A stretch of 64,000 nt of DNA from Mycobacteriaceae bacterium (GTDB lineage Bacteria; Actinomycetota; Actinomycetes; Mycobacteriales; Mycobacteriaceae), in assembly GCA_019749805.1 (NCBI GenBank), contig JAIEPH010000019.1:62001-126000 (forward strand), written 5' to 3'. Position numbers and translations under genes: made by a program. The first letter of the stretch is position 1. Every line of letters begins with the position of its first letter. The notes under the pieces were generated by a model. The model was given only the letters and a program-made list of their open reading frames with translations. It was not told the origin of the DNA and made no database searches. Positions 1 through 8,452 of the stretch are shown here, one piece after another.

Positions 1-606
1 CGCGTCCCACATCGGCTTCCAGTAATCGAAGTCATGAAACGACGGATAACCCATCGCCGACGGATTCTCGGTGAACGTCAACGAATGCACCCCGCGCTTG
101 GCGTTGCGCCGGATCTCCGCGGCGCACGCCTCGGCGTCCCAGATCACCGGCAACGTCATCGGGATGAACCGCGCCGGATAGGCCCCGCACCACTCCTCGA
201 CATGCCAGTCGTTGTAGGCCTGCACCAAAGCCAGCGAGAACTCATGGTCCTCGGTGGCGAACAGCCGCCCGGCGAATCCCGGGAAGGAGGGAAAGCACAT
301 CGAACCCAGGATGCCGCCGGCGTTCATGTCCTTGACCCGCTCGTCGACCTTGTAACAGCCCGGGCGAATCTCGTCCAGACCCTGAGGTTCTAGCCCGTAC
401 TCCTCCTTCGGGCGGCCCGCGACGGCGTTGAGCGCGACGTTGGGGATGACGATGTCGCGGAACTGCCAGGTATCGGAACCGTCGGGGTTGTGCACCAGCC
501 GCGGCGCCTCATCCAGGTACTTCTTCTGCAAATGGTTCTTGAACATGTCCGGCGGCTCGACGATGTGATCGTCGACGCTGATCAGGATCATGTCTTCCTT
601 ATTCAT
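1..606 (-). CDS. Amidohydrolase-2 family metal-dependent hydrolase (C-terminus outside window)
   Basis: The reverse strand reads 202 codons from the ATG at 606 to the window edge without a stop, so only the N-terminal half is present. The start is supported by a GGAGGGAAC ribosome binding site at 610-618. The N-terminus carries SVDDHIVEPPDMF, the Asp-x-His metal-binding signature of amidohydrolase-2 TIM-barrel enzymes (decarboxylase/hydrolase superfamily). Such genes are common in mycobacterial aromatic and steroid-like catabolic clusters, often beside Rieske oxygenases, and this one is divergent from such an operon. The exact substrate is unknown. Confidence 0.85.
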   Translation of the reverse strand, partial: MNKEDMILISVDDHIVEPPDMFKNHLQKKYLDEAPRLVHNPDGSDTWQFRDIVIPNVALNAVAGRPKEEYGLEPQGLDEIRPGCYKVDERVKDMNAGGILGSMCFPSFPGFAGRLFATEDHEFSLALVQAYNDWHVEEWCGAYPARFIPMTLPVIWDAEACAAEIRRNAKRGVHSLTFTENPSAMGYPSFHDFDYWKPMWDA

Positions 607-673
607 GCCTGTTCCCTCCGTCGAAATCTGTGATAGCACCCACACTAGTTACCCAGTCGGGTTCTCTATCTGA

Positions 674-688
674 GGAAACTAGCTTCTC
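674..688. promoter_or_regulatory. Imperfect GAGAAT-type operator in divergent promoter
   Basis: The plus strand reads GGAAACTAGCTTCTC, which on the other strand is GAGAAGCTAGTTTCC. This resembles the clean palindrome GAGAAT-N3-ATTCTC found in several other promoters of this window. It lies between the divergent amidohydrolase (start 606) and the CMD/Rieske operon. The rest of 607-867 holds no convincing gene; a TTG-initiated N-terminal extension of the CMD gene could start at 742 but looks less likely. Assignment as an operator is inference from resemblance. Confidence 0.4.
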
Positions 689-867
689 TTGCCGCGAGAA
701 TCAATGTCCGAAACGACCCACATGGCCTTCCAGCAGCACCGTTGGCCCGTAAGTGGCAGGCCACCGACCCGCACATCCAGACGGTGGGATTGACCATCGG
801 CCAGAAAGGTGGAAATCTATTGGCGAAATATGAGAACCTGATTCTCGTGAACGAGAGGAAGCACCCG

Positions 868-1407
868 GTGCGTGTGCCCCCGCTCCCCGCGGACCAATGG
901 GATGACAGCGTCTACGAGGCGTTGTCGACCATGTCCGCTGAGCGCCGCAATCCGGAGGCGGCCGGAAATCTGCTGGCCACGCTCGTCCGTCATCCCAAGC
1001 TGACGCGCGCGTTCCTACGATTCAACTTCCACCTGCTGTACGGATCGACCCTGCCGGACCGGCTGCGCGAGCTCGCGGTGTTGCGCGTCGCGCATCGCCG
1101 CAATTGCGAGTACGAGTGGCGCCACCACGTCCGCATGGGCGGCGAGGCCGGCCTGTCCGATGACGTCATCGACGGCATCCAGCGCGGCGAGGCGGTCGAC
1201 GACCTCGACCGGGCCGTGCTTGCGGCAGTCGACGAACTCGAGGACAAGTCGGAGATCTCCGACGCCACATGGGCGACGCTCTCGGAGCACCTCGACGAAC
1301 GTCAACGCATGGACCTCGTCTTCACGATCGGCTGCTATGGCGCACTTGCCATGGCCATCAACACTTTTGGCGTGGAACCCGACTCCGAAAAGCACGCAGA
1401 GAGGTAG
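868..1407 (+). CDS. Carboxymuconolactone decarboxylase (CMD/AhpD-like) family protein
   Basis: This 179-residue protein has the CMD fold signature: a helix with RRNPEAAGNLLATLVRHP, then RLRELAVLRVAHRRNCEYEW with Cys80, Trp84 and His86/His87. Members act as decarboxylases, peroxidase-like proteins or unassigned partners in ring-degradation operons. I chose GTG at 868 because GAGAGGA at 853-859 precedes it at good spacing and the protein then has the usual length. An in-frame TTG at 742 would add 42 residues. It is the first gene of a tight plus-strand operon and is followed after 7 bases by the Rieske gene. There is a single Cys rather than the CxxC of AhpD, so peroxidase activity is not implied. 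Confidence 0.85.
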   Translation: MRVPPLPADQWDDSVYEALSTMSAERRNPEAAGNLLATLVRHPKLTRAFLRFNFHLLYGSTLPDRLRELAVLRVAHRRNCEYEWRHHVRMGGEAGLSDDVIDGIQRGEAVDDLDRAVLAAVDELEDKSEISDATWATLSEHLDERQRMDLVFTIGCYGALAMAINTFGVEPDSEKHAER

Positions 1408-1414
1408 ACAAACC

Positions 1415-2752
1415 GTGGCATTTTTCAAGAAGCCCGACGTCGGTAGCTGGACCGAGAACTGGCCCGAGCTGGGCACCGCACCGGTCAACTACGAAGACTC
1501 GATCGATCCCGAGCACTGGAAGCTGGAGCAACAGGCCATCTTCCGCAAGACCTGGCTGCAGATGGGCCGGGTGGAGCTGATTCCCAAGAAAGGCAGCTAC
1601 ATCACCCGTGAGCTGCCGTCGGTCGGAGCGGGTACCTCGATCGTCATCGTCAACGACGGCGACCAGATCCGCGCGTTCTACAACATGTGCCGTCATCGCG
1701 GCAACAAGCTGGTGTGGAACGACTACCCCGGCGAAGAAGTCGCCGGCACCTGTCGTCAGTTCGTCTGCAAGTACCACGCTTGGCGCTACAACCTCAAAGG
1801 CGACCTGACCTTCATCCAGCAGGAGCAAGAGTTCTTCGACATCGACAAGGCGGACTATCCGCTCAAGCCGGTGCGCTGCGAGGTGTGGGAGGGCTTCATC
1901 TTCGTCAATTTCGACGACAACGCGGTCTCGCTCGAGGAATACCTGGGCGAGTTCGGCCAAGGGCTGAAGGGTTATCCCTTCCACGAGATGACCGAGCACT
2001 ACAGCTACCGCTCGGAGGTCAAGTCGAACTGGAAGCTGTTCATAGACGCGTTCGTCGAGTTCTACCACGCACCGATCCTGCACATGAAGCAGGCGGAGAA
2101 GGAGGAGGCCGAGAAGCTGGCCAAGTTCGGCTTCGAGGCGCTGCATTACGACATCAAGGGCGACCACTCGATGATCTCGTCCTGGGGCGGCATGAGCCCG
2201 CCCAAGGACCTGAACATGGTCAAGCCCATCGAGCGGATCCTGCACAGCGGCCTGTTCGGCCCGTGGGATCGCCCGGACATCCCGGGCATCCTGCCCGACG
2301 AACTGCCGCCGGCCATCAACCCGGGCCGCCACAAGTCGTGGGGCCAGGATTCGTTCGAGTTCTTCCCGAACTTCACCCTGCTCTTCTGGGTGCCGGGCTG
2401 GTATCTGACGTACAACTACTGGCCCACCGGTGTGGACACCCACATCTTCGAGGCCGACCTGTACTTCGTGCCGCCGAAAAACCTGCGCGAACGACTCTCC
2501 CAGGAACTGGCGGCGGTGACGTTCAAGGAGTACGCGTTCCAGGACGCCAACACGCTGGAAGCCACGCAGACGCAGATCGGTACCCGAGCCGTTCTCGACT
2601 TCCCGTTGTGCGACCAGGAAATCCTGCTGCGCCACCTGCACCACACCGCGCACAAGTACGTCGACCGGTACAAGGAGTCGCAGGCGGCCGGGAATGGTTC
2701 GGCCAACGGCGCGGTCCACGGCAAGACCGAGAAGGATGCTGCAAATGTCTAA
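1415..2752 (+). CDS. Rieske non-heme iron oxygenase, alpha subunit
   Basis: This 445-residue protein is an aromatic-ring-hydroxylating oxygenase alpha subunit. The N-terminal Rieske domain shows Cys92-x-His94 and Cys118-x2-His121, which bind the 2Fe-2S cluster. The catalytic domain holds the mononuclear iron motif around DAFVEFYHAPILH, with His218 and His223. GTG at 1415 follows GAGAGG at 1399-1404; reading further upstream would run inside the CMD gene in another frame. No beta subunit or reductase is adjacent; a small unknown protein overlaps its end instead. Homologues hydroxylate steroids, terpenoids or aromatics; the substrate here is not evident. A plant-type ferredoxin at 55892 in this window could be an electron donor, but that is speculation. 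Confidence 0.9.
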   Translation: MAFFKKPDVGSWTENWPELGTAPVNYEDSIDPEHWKLEQQAIFRKTWLQMGRVELIPKKGSYITRELPSVGAGTSIVIVNDGDQIRAFYNMCRHRGNKLVWNDYPGEEVAGTCRQFVCKYHAWRYNLKGDLTFIQQEQEFFDIDKADYPLKPVRCEVWEGFIFVNFDDNAVSLEEYLGEFGQGLKGYPFHEMTEHYSYRSEVKSNWKLFIDAFVEFYHAPILHMKQAEKEEAEKLAKFGFEALHYDIKGDHSMISSWGGMSPPKDLNMVKPIERILHSGLFGPWDRPDIPGILPDELPPAINPGRHKSWGQDSFEFFPNFTLLFWVPGWYLTYNYWPTGVDTHIFEADLYFVPPKNLRERLSQELAAVTFKEYAFQDANTLEATQTQIGTRAVLDFPLCDQEILLRHLHHTAHKYVDRYKESQAAGNGSANGAVHGKTEKDAANV

Positions 2753-3074
2753 GCTTCCAGAGGAATTCGCGGATCTCGAGCGGTTCAGCGACTGGTGCCT
2801 GCCGACCGAGGAGGAGCGCTACCAGAAGCGGCTGAACTCCTCGATGGAGGAGATGCAGGAGCTTTACGACGCGGGCATGGCTAGGCTCGAGGACATCATG
2901 GTCTACGTCGACGCCCGCTTCCCGCTCAAGGGAATGCCGGAGGACGCGAAGGCTCTGGTGCACCTTGGCCAGTCGATCGTGATGGTGAGCTTTCCCGTCG
3001 AGGTGTGGAAGCAGCCCCGGGTGCTCGACAGCGGCGCCGCATACATCAATCTCATCAAGGAGCCGGTGGTCTGA
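2745..3074 (+). CDS. Small conserved-looking protein coupled to Rieske oxygenase
   Basis: This 109-residue acidic, helical protein begins MSKLPEEFADLERFSDWCLP. Its ATG lies 8 bases inside the end of the Rieske gene, so the two are probably translationally coupled. I do not recognise a domain. It has no signal peptide, no membrane segment, and only one Cys, so it is not a ferredoxin. The position directly after an oxygenase alpha subunit that lacks a beta subunit suggests an accessory or structural partner, but this is inference only. A longer start at 2694 would run inside the Rieske gene in another frame and is less likely. Confidence 0.7.
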   Translation: MSKLPEEFADLERFSDWCLPTEEERYQKRLNSSMEEMQELYDAGMARLEDIMVYVDARFPLKGMPEDAKALVHLGQSIVMVSFPVEVWKQPRVLDSGAAYINLIKEPVV

Positions 3075-3076
3075 GC

Positions 3077-4306
3077 GTGCTGACCCTCAAGGCAGCGGGT
3101 CTACTCGACGTCGACGCCGGCGAGATCGTCCGGCCGGGAATCGTCCGCATCGACGACGGTCGGATCGTCGGCCTTGGCGAGAAATCTCAGGGTCCCGACG
3201 ATCAGGTCATCGATCTCGGTGATGCCATCCTGCTGCCCGGCCTGATGGACATGGAGGTCAACCTGCTGATGGGCGGGCGGGGCGAAACCCCCGGTCTGTC
3301 TCAGGTGCAGGACGATCCGGCGATCCGGGTGCTGCGCGCGGTCGGCAACGCTCGGCGCACGCTACGCGCGGGGTTCACCACGGTGCGCAACCTCGGATTG
3401 TTCGTCAAGACCGGCGGATACCTGCTCGACGTCTCGCTCGGTAAGGCCATCGACGCGGGATGGATAGAAGGTCCCCGCATCGTGCCCGCCGGTCACGCCA
3501 TCACTCCGACCGGCGGCCACCTCGACCCGACGATGTTCGCGGCGTTCATGCCCGGCGCGCTCGAGCTGACGGTCGAGGAGGGCATTGCCAACGGCGTCGA
3601 CGAGATCCGCAAGGCCGTGCGCTATCAGATCAAGCACGGCGCCCAGCTGATCAAGGTGTGCGTATCCGGCGGGGTGATGTCGCTGACCGGAGAAGCTGGC
3701 GCACAACACTATTCAGACGAGGAACTGCGAGCCATCGTCGACGAGGCGCACCGGCGCGGACTGAAGGTCGCCGCGCACACCCACGGCGCGGAGGCGGTCA
3801 AGCACGCCGTGGCGTGCGGTATCGACTGCATCGAGCACGGTTTCCTGATGGACGACGAAGCCATCCAGATGCTGGTGGACAACGACCGGTTCCTGGTCAC
3901 CACCCGCAGGCTGGCCGAGGCGATGGACGTATCGAAGGCTCCGAAAGAGTTGCAGGACAAGGCCGCCGAGATGTTCCCGAAGGCGCGCACGTCGATCAAG
4001 GCAGCGTACGAGGCCGGGGTGAAGATCGCCGTCGGCACCGATGCCCCGGCGATCCCGCACGGCAAGAATGCCGATGAACTCGTCACCCTCGTCGACTGGG
4101 GCATGCCGCCGGCGGCGGTGCTCCGCGCGGCCACCGTCGTCGCCGCCGACCTGATCGACAAACCGGACCTCGGCCGCATCGCCGAGGGGTATCTCGCGGA
4201 CATCATCGCCGTGCCCGGAGATCCGCTCGCCGATATCGGCGTTACACGAGACGTCAGCTTTGTAATGAAGGGCGGTAAGGTCTACCGACATGACAGTGTC
4301 ACCTAG
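3077..4306 (+). CDS. Amidohydrolase (imidazolonepropionase/prolidase-like) with altered HxH motif
   Basis: This 409-residue protein has the composite amidohydrolase-1 architecture: an N-terminal beta sandwich, a TIM barrel and a C-terminal return to the sandwich. Expected metal ligands are visible at Lys193 (IKVCVSGG), His234/His236 (AAHTHG), His254 (IEHG) and Asp322 (VGTDAP). The first metal motif, normally PGLIDxHxH, reads PGLMDMEVN, so Glu60 and Asn62 replace both histidines. GTG at 3077 follows the previous stop by two bases. The gene overlaps the following SnoaL-like gene by 17 bases. The family hydrolyses cyclic amides, peptides or lactones; given the altered site, the activity is uncertain. 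Confidence 0.85.
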   Translation: MLTLKAAGLLDVDAGEIVRPGIVRIDDGRIVGLGEKSQGPDDQVIDLGDAILLPGLMDMEVNLLMGGRGETPGLSQVQDDPAIRVLRAVGNARRTLRAGFTTVRNLGLFVKTGGYLLDVSLGKAIDAGWIEGPRIVPAGHAITPTGGHLDPTMFAAFMPGALELTVEEGIANGVDEIRKAVRYQIKHGAQLIKVCVSGGVMSLTGEAGAQHYSDEELRAIVDEAHRRGLKVAAHTHGAEAVKHAVACGIDCIEHGFLMDDEAIQMLVDNDRFLVTTRRLAEAMDVSKAPKELQDKAAEMFPKARTSIKAAYEAGVKIAVGTDAPAIPHGKNADELVTLVDWGMPPAAVLRAATVVAADLIDKPDLGRIAEGYLADIIAVPGDPLADIGVTRDVSFVMKGGKVYRHDSVT

Positions 4307-4766
4307 TCAACAGCGGATCGAGGATCTGGTCGAGATCCAGCAGACGCTCGCCAAATACGCCGTCACCATCACCCAAGGCGACATCGAGGGGCTGATCTCT
4401 GTTTTCACCCCCGACGGCACCTACAGCGCGTTCGGTTCGACGTACACCCTTGCCCGCTTTCCCGAGTTGGTCGATGCAGCCCCGAAGGGCCTGTTCATGA
4501 CGGGCACCGCGCTGATCGACCTCGACCCCGACAACCCGGACGCCGCCACCGGGACACAGCCGCTGTGCTTCATCGAGCATTCCAAGCATGACATGCGAAT
4601 CGGCTACTACAAGGACACGTACCTACGCACGGCCGACGGTTGGCGGCTCAAAACCCGCGCCATGACGTTCATCCGGCGCAGCGGCGAGCACGACTCCGGC
4701 CGACCCCACGCGATCGGCCGGCCGGAGGCCGATGTCGCCGCCGGGGCGGCTCCGGAGGCAGGGTGA
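4290..4766 (+). CDS. SnoaL-like / NTF2-like polyketide-cyclase-fold protein
   Basis: This 158-residue protein starts with a helix (QQRIEDLVEIQQTLAKYAVTIT) followed by GDIEGLISVFTPDGTYSAFG, the usual opening of SnoaL_4-type NTF2-fold proteins. Family members act as isomerases, dehydratases, hydrolases or ligand-binding proteins in catabolic operons. It overlaps the preceding amidohydrolase by 17 bases and the following acyl-CoA dehydrogenase by 4 bases (GTGA), which indicates a single transcript. The C-terminal 25 residues are low-complexity and rich in Gly, Ala and Pro. The substrate cannot be deduced. Confidence 0.8.
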   Translation: MTVSPSQQRIEDLVEIQQTLAKYAVTITQGDIEGLISVFTPDGTYSAFGSTYTLARFPELVDAAPKGLFMTGTALIDLDPDNPDAATGTQPLCFIEHSKHDMRIGYYKDTYLRTADGWRLKTRAMTFIRRSGEHDSGRPHAIGRPEADVAAGAAPEAG

Positions 4767-5902
4767 CCAGCGAACTGACGGCTGGCACCGAGTTCGAGAC
4801 AGTCGCCGAGTTCCGGTCGCAACTGGTCGCATGGCTCGACAGCCACGACCTGACCCCGCCGCCCGGTGACCACTCGCTCGACGCCCACCAGGCGCAGCAC
4901 GCCCGCGTGCTGAAGGAGCTCTACGACGCCGGCTGGATGCGCTGGGGCTGGCCCGAATCCGCAGGCGGCCTCGGTGGCCCGATGATCCTGCGCGCAATCG
5001 TCGGCGAAGAGGTGGTCGGCCGTCGCCTCGACGATCCGGGACCGTACTCGATGCTCGAAGTGCTGACCCCGACGATGATCGACTACGCGCGCCCCGAACT
5101 CGCCGCCGAAATGGTGCCTCGGCTACTGTCCGGCCAGGAGACCTGGTGTCAGGGCTTCTCCGAGCCCGGCTCGGGTAGTGATCTCGCATCTCTTGCCACG
5201 CGCGCCGAACAGCGCGGCTCGACCGGGGACTGGGTGATCAACGGCCAGAAGGTGTGGACGAGCTTCGCGCAGTACGCCAAGCGTTGCGTGCTTCTCACCC
5301 GAACAGGGCCCGGGCATTCGGGCATCACCGCCTTCTTCGTCGACATGGACAGTCCGGGCGTGGACGTCCGCCCCCTGCGCACGATGCACGGCGTCGACGA
5401 ATTCTGCGAGGTGTACTTCGACGACGTGGTGGTGCCTGCCGACCGTATGCTCGGAAACCCCGGCGACGGTTGGCAACTCGCGATGGACCTGCTTCCCTAC
5501 GAGCGTTCGACATGCTTCTGGCAGCGCATCGCCTACCTGTATTCGCGGTTCGACGCACTGGTCGGCGAGGTGAAGAACCTCGGCCAGTCGGTGGACTCGG
5601 AGCTGGGCGAGACATATCTGGCTCTGCACACGTTGCGCTGCCGCTCGCGGGCCACCCAGCTCCGGATGGCCGACGGCAACAAGCTCGGCCCGGACACGTC
5701 GATCGACAAGGTCCTACTGGCCGGTGCCGAACAGCAGCTCTACGACTCCGCGCACGACCTGCTCCCGAGTGTCATCGAGCTGGACGACACCGAGTGGCGC
5801 ACAGAGTACTTGTATTCGCGGGCCGCCACGATTTACGGCGGCACCGCCGAAGTTCAGCGCAACATCATCGCCCGTCGACTGCTCGACCTCGGGAAGGAGT
5901 GA
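4763..5902 (+). CDS. Acyl-CoA dehydrogenase, larger subunit of a likely pair
   Basis: This 379-residue FadE-family protein shows the flavin-binding WCQGFSEPGSGSDLASL and VWTSFAQYA segments in the middle and the C-terminal YGGTAEVQRNIIARRLL signature. GTG at 4763 overlaps the previous stop in GTGA, so an upstream start is unnecessary. It is followed after only two bases by a second, shorter FadE-like gene. In mycobacteria such adjacent unequal pairs (for example FadE28/FadE29 in cholesterol side-chain breakdown) form alpha2beta2 acyl-CoA dehydrogenases for steroid or bulky acyl-CoA substrates. I infer the same here. Confidence is high for the family and low for the substrate. Confidence 0.9.
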   Translation: MTSELTAGTEFETVAEFRSQLVAWLDSHDLTPPPGDHSLDAHQAQHARVLKELYDAGWMRWGWPESAGGLGGPMILRAIVGEEVVGRRLDDPGPYSMLEVLTPTMIDYARPELAAEMVPRLLSGQETWCQGFSEPGSGSDLASLATRAEQRGSTGDWVINGQKVWTSFAQYAKRCVLLTRTGPGHSGITAFFVDMDSPGVDVRPLRTMHGVDEFCEVYFDDVVVPADRMLGNPGDGWQLAMDLLPYERSTCFWQRIAYLYSRFDALVGEVKNLGQSVDSELGETYLALHTLRCRSRATQLRMADGNKLGPDTSIDKVLLAGAEQQLYDSAHDLLPSVIELDDTEWRTEYLYSRAATIYGGTAEVQRNIIARRLLDLGKE

Positions 5903-5904
5903 CC

Positions 5905-6714
5905 GTGGCCGGACAATCGGATTGGGACGCCCAATCACTCGAACTGCTCGAAGACGGCCTGCGCAAGACGATGCTGTCCACCTCTGGCGCCGAACTGGAT
6001 GCCTCACTGGCTGAGCTCGGCTGGTCCGAGATGCTGTCCGACATGTCCGAGTTGGCAATCCCGCTCGTGTTCCGCCTGCTGGGCGAAACGGGCTCGCACG
6101 CTTCGGTTCTCAACGATGTCGTATTGCTGGCCTCGAGCCCCGACGAGGGCTCGAATCCGGCGCTCCCCTACGCGGGCGGTGGCTGGGTGGTGTGGGACTA
6201 CACCTGCGCCGACGAGAGCTCGGCTCTGGGCGGGTTGCCGCTGCGCCGGGTCGAAGAGGGCGGGCATCCTCGACTGCCCGACGCGCGACGCGCGGTCGGC
6301 TGGTGGCTGGCGGGTTGCGCCAGGGCGATGCTGGCGCTCGCCCGCCAGCATGCGCTGGACCGTGTCCAGTTCGGTCGGCCGATTGCGTCGTTCCAGGCGA
6401 TCCGGCACCGGCTCGCCGAAACCCTCGTGGCGATCGAAGGAGCCGAGGCGGCGCTGACCCTACCCGGTGACGACAACCCCGACCTGACCGCGCTGCTGGC
6501 CAAAGCGGCCGCCGGGAAGGCGGCGCTCACCGCGGCCAAACACTGCCAGCAGGTGCTGGCCGGCATCGGCTTCACCGCCGAACACGAACTGCACCGCCAC
6601 ATCGAGCGTGCCTTGGTTCTCGACGGGTTGCTCGGCAGCTCAAGAGAACTCACGCGCAGGGCCGGAGCGGGACTGCGCGCCCGCGGCTCGGTCCCCCGCC
6701 TCGCCCACCTCTAG
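5905..6714 (+). CDS. Acyl-CoA dehydrogenase-like smaller subunit
   Basis: This 269-residue protein lacks much of the central beta domain of a normal 380-residue FadE but keeps the C-terminal helical domain, with ALDRVQFGRPIASFQAIRHR and KHCQQVLAGIGFTAEHELHR. GTG at 5905 follows GGGAAGGAG at 5891-5899; a GTG at 5899 would also be in frame. It sits two bases after the larger subunit. Short FadE paralogues of this kind form the second subunit of alpha2beta2 dehydrogenases in steroid degradation. Oligomer formation here is inference from gene pairing and length. Confidence 0.85.
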   Translation: MAGQSDWDAQSLELLEDGLRKTMLSTSGAELDASLAELGWSEMLSDMSELAIPLVFRLLGETGSHASVLNDVVLLASSPDEGSNPALPYAGGGWVVWDYTCADESSALGGLPLRRVEEGGHPRLPDARRAVGWWLAGCARAMLALARQHALDRVQFGRPIASFQAIRHRLAETLVAIEGAEAALTLPGDDNPDLTALLAKAAAGKAALTAAKHCQQVLAGIGFTAEHELHRHIERALVLDGLLGSSRELTRRAGAGLRARGSVPRLAHL

Positions 6715-6752
6715 TCCCACCGTTGCCGGGGGCCGGACCCTAGACTTCACGG

Positions 6753-7388
6753 GTGCCACCCGACGCGTCGAAGACCAGGGCGGGACTGCTGGACGCCGCA
6801 GCCCGCGCCTTCGCCCACGACGGGGTCTTCAACGCCTCCCTCATCGACATCACCCGTCAAGCCGGGCAGCGCAACCGCGCGGCACTGCGCTACCACTTCG
6901 GTTCACGCGACGGCGTGCTTTGCGCGGTCATCGAGCGGCATGCGGAGTTCCTCGCCCGCCGCGAAGGTGAACTGCTCGAGGTAGCCAGGCGCCGGGCGGG
7001 GCTCGAATCCGTCATCGAAGCGCTCGTCCGGCCCGCTGCCGAACTCGCGGACAGCGGCTGGCGCGGACGTTGCTGCCTGCTGATCATCGCCGAGCTCACC
7101 GGTGAGGACCGGGCGCAATACAGCGCGGAGTTGCAGGCCGTGCTGGCCAGCACCGGCGGTGACGACGTGTTCGCCCTGCTAACCGAGCGCACCGGACACC
7201 TCACCGATGAGCTTCGCACCGAACGATTTTCGCTGATGGTGATGTTCATCCTCCGGGCCATAGCGGACCGCGCACGGCTGCTCGAGCGACGTGCACGGCA
7301 TAGTCGACCACAGCTCGAGCACGAACCGTTCGTCGCGAACCTGGTGGCGATGGCCGCCGCCGCGCTGGCCGCGCCCACCGCTCGTTGA
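6753..7388 (+). CDS. TetR-family transcriptional regulator
   Basis: This 211-residue protein starts at GTG 6753. The N-terminal helix-turn-helix reads TRAGLLDAAARAFAHDG, then SLIDITRQAGQ and ALRYHFGSRDGVLCAVIERH, the standard TetR DNA-binding domain at residues 8-55. The C-terminal ligand domain is not assignable. It lies 38 bases after the acyl-CoA dehydrogenase pair and 32 bases before an MDR oxidoreductase, so it may control either. A short inverted repeat at 7390-7407 just downstream is a possible site. Confidence 0.85.
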   Translation: MPPDASKTRAGLLDAAARAFAHDGVFNASLIDITRQAGQRNRAALRYHFGSRDGVLCAVIERHAEFLARREGELLEVARRRAGLESVIEALVRPAAELADSGWRGRCCLLIIAELTGEDRAQYSAELQAVLASTGGDDVFALLTERTGHLTDELRTERFSLMVMFILRAIADRARLLERRARHSRPQLEHEPFVANLVAMAAAALAAPTAR

Positions 7389-7389
7389 C

Positions 7390-7407
7390 ATAAGTAACCC
7401 TGCTTAT
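7390..7407. promoter_or_regulatory. Short inverted repeat before MDR oxidoreductase gene
   Basis: ATAAG and CTTAT flank an 8-base spacer just after the TetR stop codon and 14 bases before the likely GTG start at 7421. TTGACA at 7385-7390 could be a -35 box. The arms are only five bases, so this is a weak candidate operator for the adjacent TetR. Confidence 0.3.
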
Positions 7408-7420
7408 TACCGTGCTTGCT

Positions 7421-8452
7421 GTGAAGGCAGTGCGCGTCGTCAACCACGGCGATCCCACAGAAGCACTTGAAGTCGCCGACGTTCCGACCCCCGAGGCCGG
7501 TCCCGGCGAGGTCCGCATCGCGGTGTCGGCGGCCTCGGTGAACTTCGGCGACATCGCCCGGTGCCGCGGCACCGTGGCCAGCGTCATGGGCCAGATCCCG
7601 TTCACCCTCGGCATGGACGTGTGCGGCGTGGTCGACGCGGCGGGCGAGGGTGCGACCGAATGGGTGGGTCGGCGAGTCGTGGCCATGACCAAACAGTCGC
7701 TGGGCGGTATGGCCGAGTTCGCGGTGGCGCCCGTGACCGGAACGTTCGACGCACCAGCGGATCTCGATGATGTCTCCGCAGCGGCCTTCACGTTGCCCTT
7801 CCACGTCGGCTACCTGGCGCTGCACCGGCGCGCGAAGCTGGCTGCGGGCGAGACGCTGCTCGTCGTCGGCGGTGCGAGCGCTGTCGGGACGGCGGTCATC
7901 CAGCTCGGCGTCGCCGCGGGTGCCAACGTCATCGCCGTCGCGGGCGGTCCCGACAAGGGACGGCTATGTGAGCAACTGGGCGCCTCCTTCATCGACCGCA
8001 CCGCCGCCGACCTCTTCGACGAGGTGAACGCACGCACCGACCAACGAGGCGTCGACGTCGCGGTCGACCTGGTCGGCGGCGAGCTCACCGAGACGGTCTG
8101 GACGTGCATGGCCCGCGAAGGCCGTTACCTGCCAGTCGGTTTCAATGATGATCCGCAGGCGGGACTCACCGGCCGTCCGTTGCGCAAGGTGTCGATGGGA
8201 AACTTTTCGATCCTGGGCGTCATCCTCGGCTACGGCGAGCTTCCGGTCGATTTCCGTCGCTTCGGCCTCAACATGTTCGGAGCCGAGGTTGGCCGCGAGG
8301 TGCACGCCGCGCTCCTGGAACTCGTCTCCGCCAGGTCGGTTCGGCCGGTGGTCGGACGCACGATCACCATGGACCAGGTCGCGGCGGCGCTTGACGACCA
8401 CGAGCAACGGCGCACGATCGGTCGCACGGTCGTCAGGGTCGCGGGTGAGTAG
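7421..8452 (+). CDS. MDR-family NADPH:quinone oxidoreductase / zinc-type alcohol dehydrogenase-like protein
   Basis: This 343-residue protein begins MKAVRVVNHGD, the usual opening of quinone-oxidoreductase-type MDR enzymes. The GroES-like domain has the conserved ASVNFGDIARCRG and GMDVCGVVDAAGEG, and the Rossmann domain has VVGGASAVGTAVIQLG. The structural-zinc cysteine cluster of classical alcohol dehydrogenases is not evident, which favours the zinc-free quinone/enone reductase branch. An in-frame GTG at 7412 would add three residues. The gene overlaps the following sulfotransferase gene by 8 bases. It may reduce an enoyl or quinone intermediate, but the substrate is unknown. Confidence 0.85.
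   Translation: MKAVRVVNHGDPTEALEVADVPTPEAGPGEVRIAVSAASVNFGDIARCRGTVASVMGQIPFTLGMDVCGVVDAAGEGATEWVGRRVVAMTKQSLGGMAEFAVAPVTGTFDAPADLDDVSAAAFTLPFHVGYLALHRRAKLAAGETLLVVGGASAVGTAVIQLGVAAGANVIAVAGGPDKGRLCEQLGASFIDRTAADLFDEVNARTDQRGVDVAVDLVGGELTETVWTCMAREGRYLPVGFNDDPQAGLTGRPLRKVSMGNFSILGVILGYGELPVDFRRFGLNMFGAEVGREVHAALLELVSARSVRPVVGRTITMDQVAAALDDHEQRRTIGRTVVRVAGE

Noticed and set aside
742..867. Longer N-terminus for the CMD protein from TTG 742
   Set aside because: GTG 868 has a better ribosome binding site and gives the usual family length. The longer form cannot be excluded.
1160..1414. N-terminal extension of the Rieske protein
   Set aside because: It would overlap the CMD gene in another frame and lacks Rieske-family similarity. 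GTG 1415 has a ribosome binding site.
1358..2719. A 453-codon open frame on the minus strand across the Rieske gene
   Set aside because: It is antisense to a gene with clear Rieske motifs and has low-complexity Arg/Leu/Val composition. It is a GC-driven shadow.
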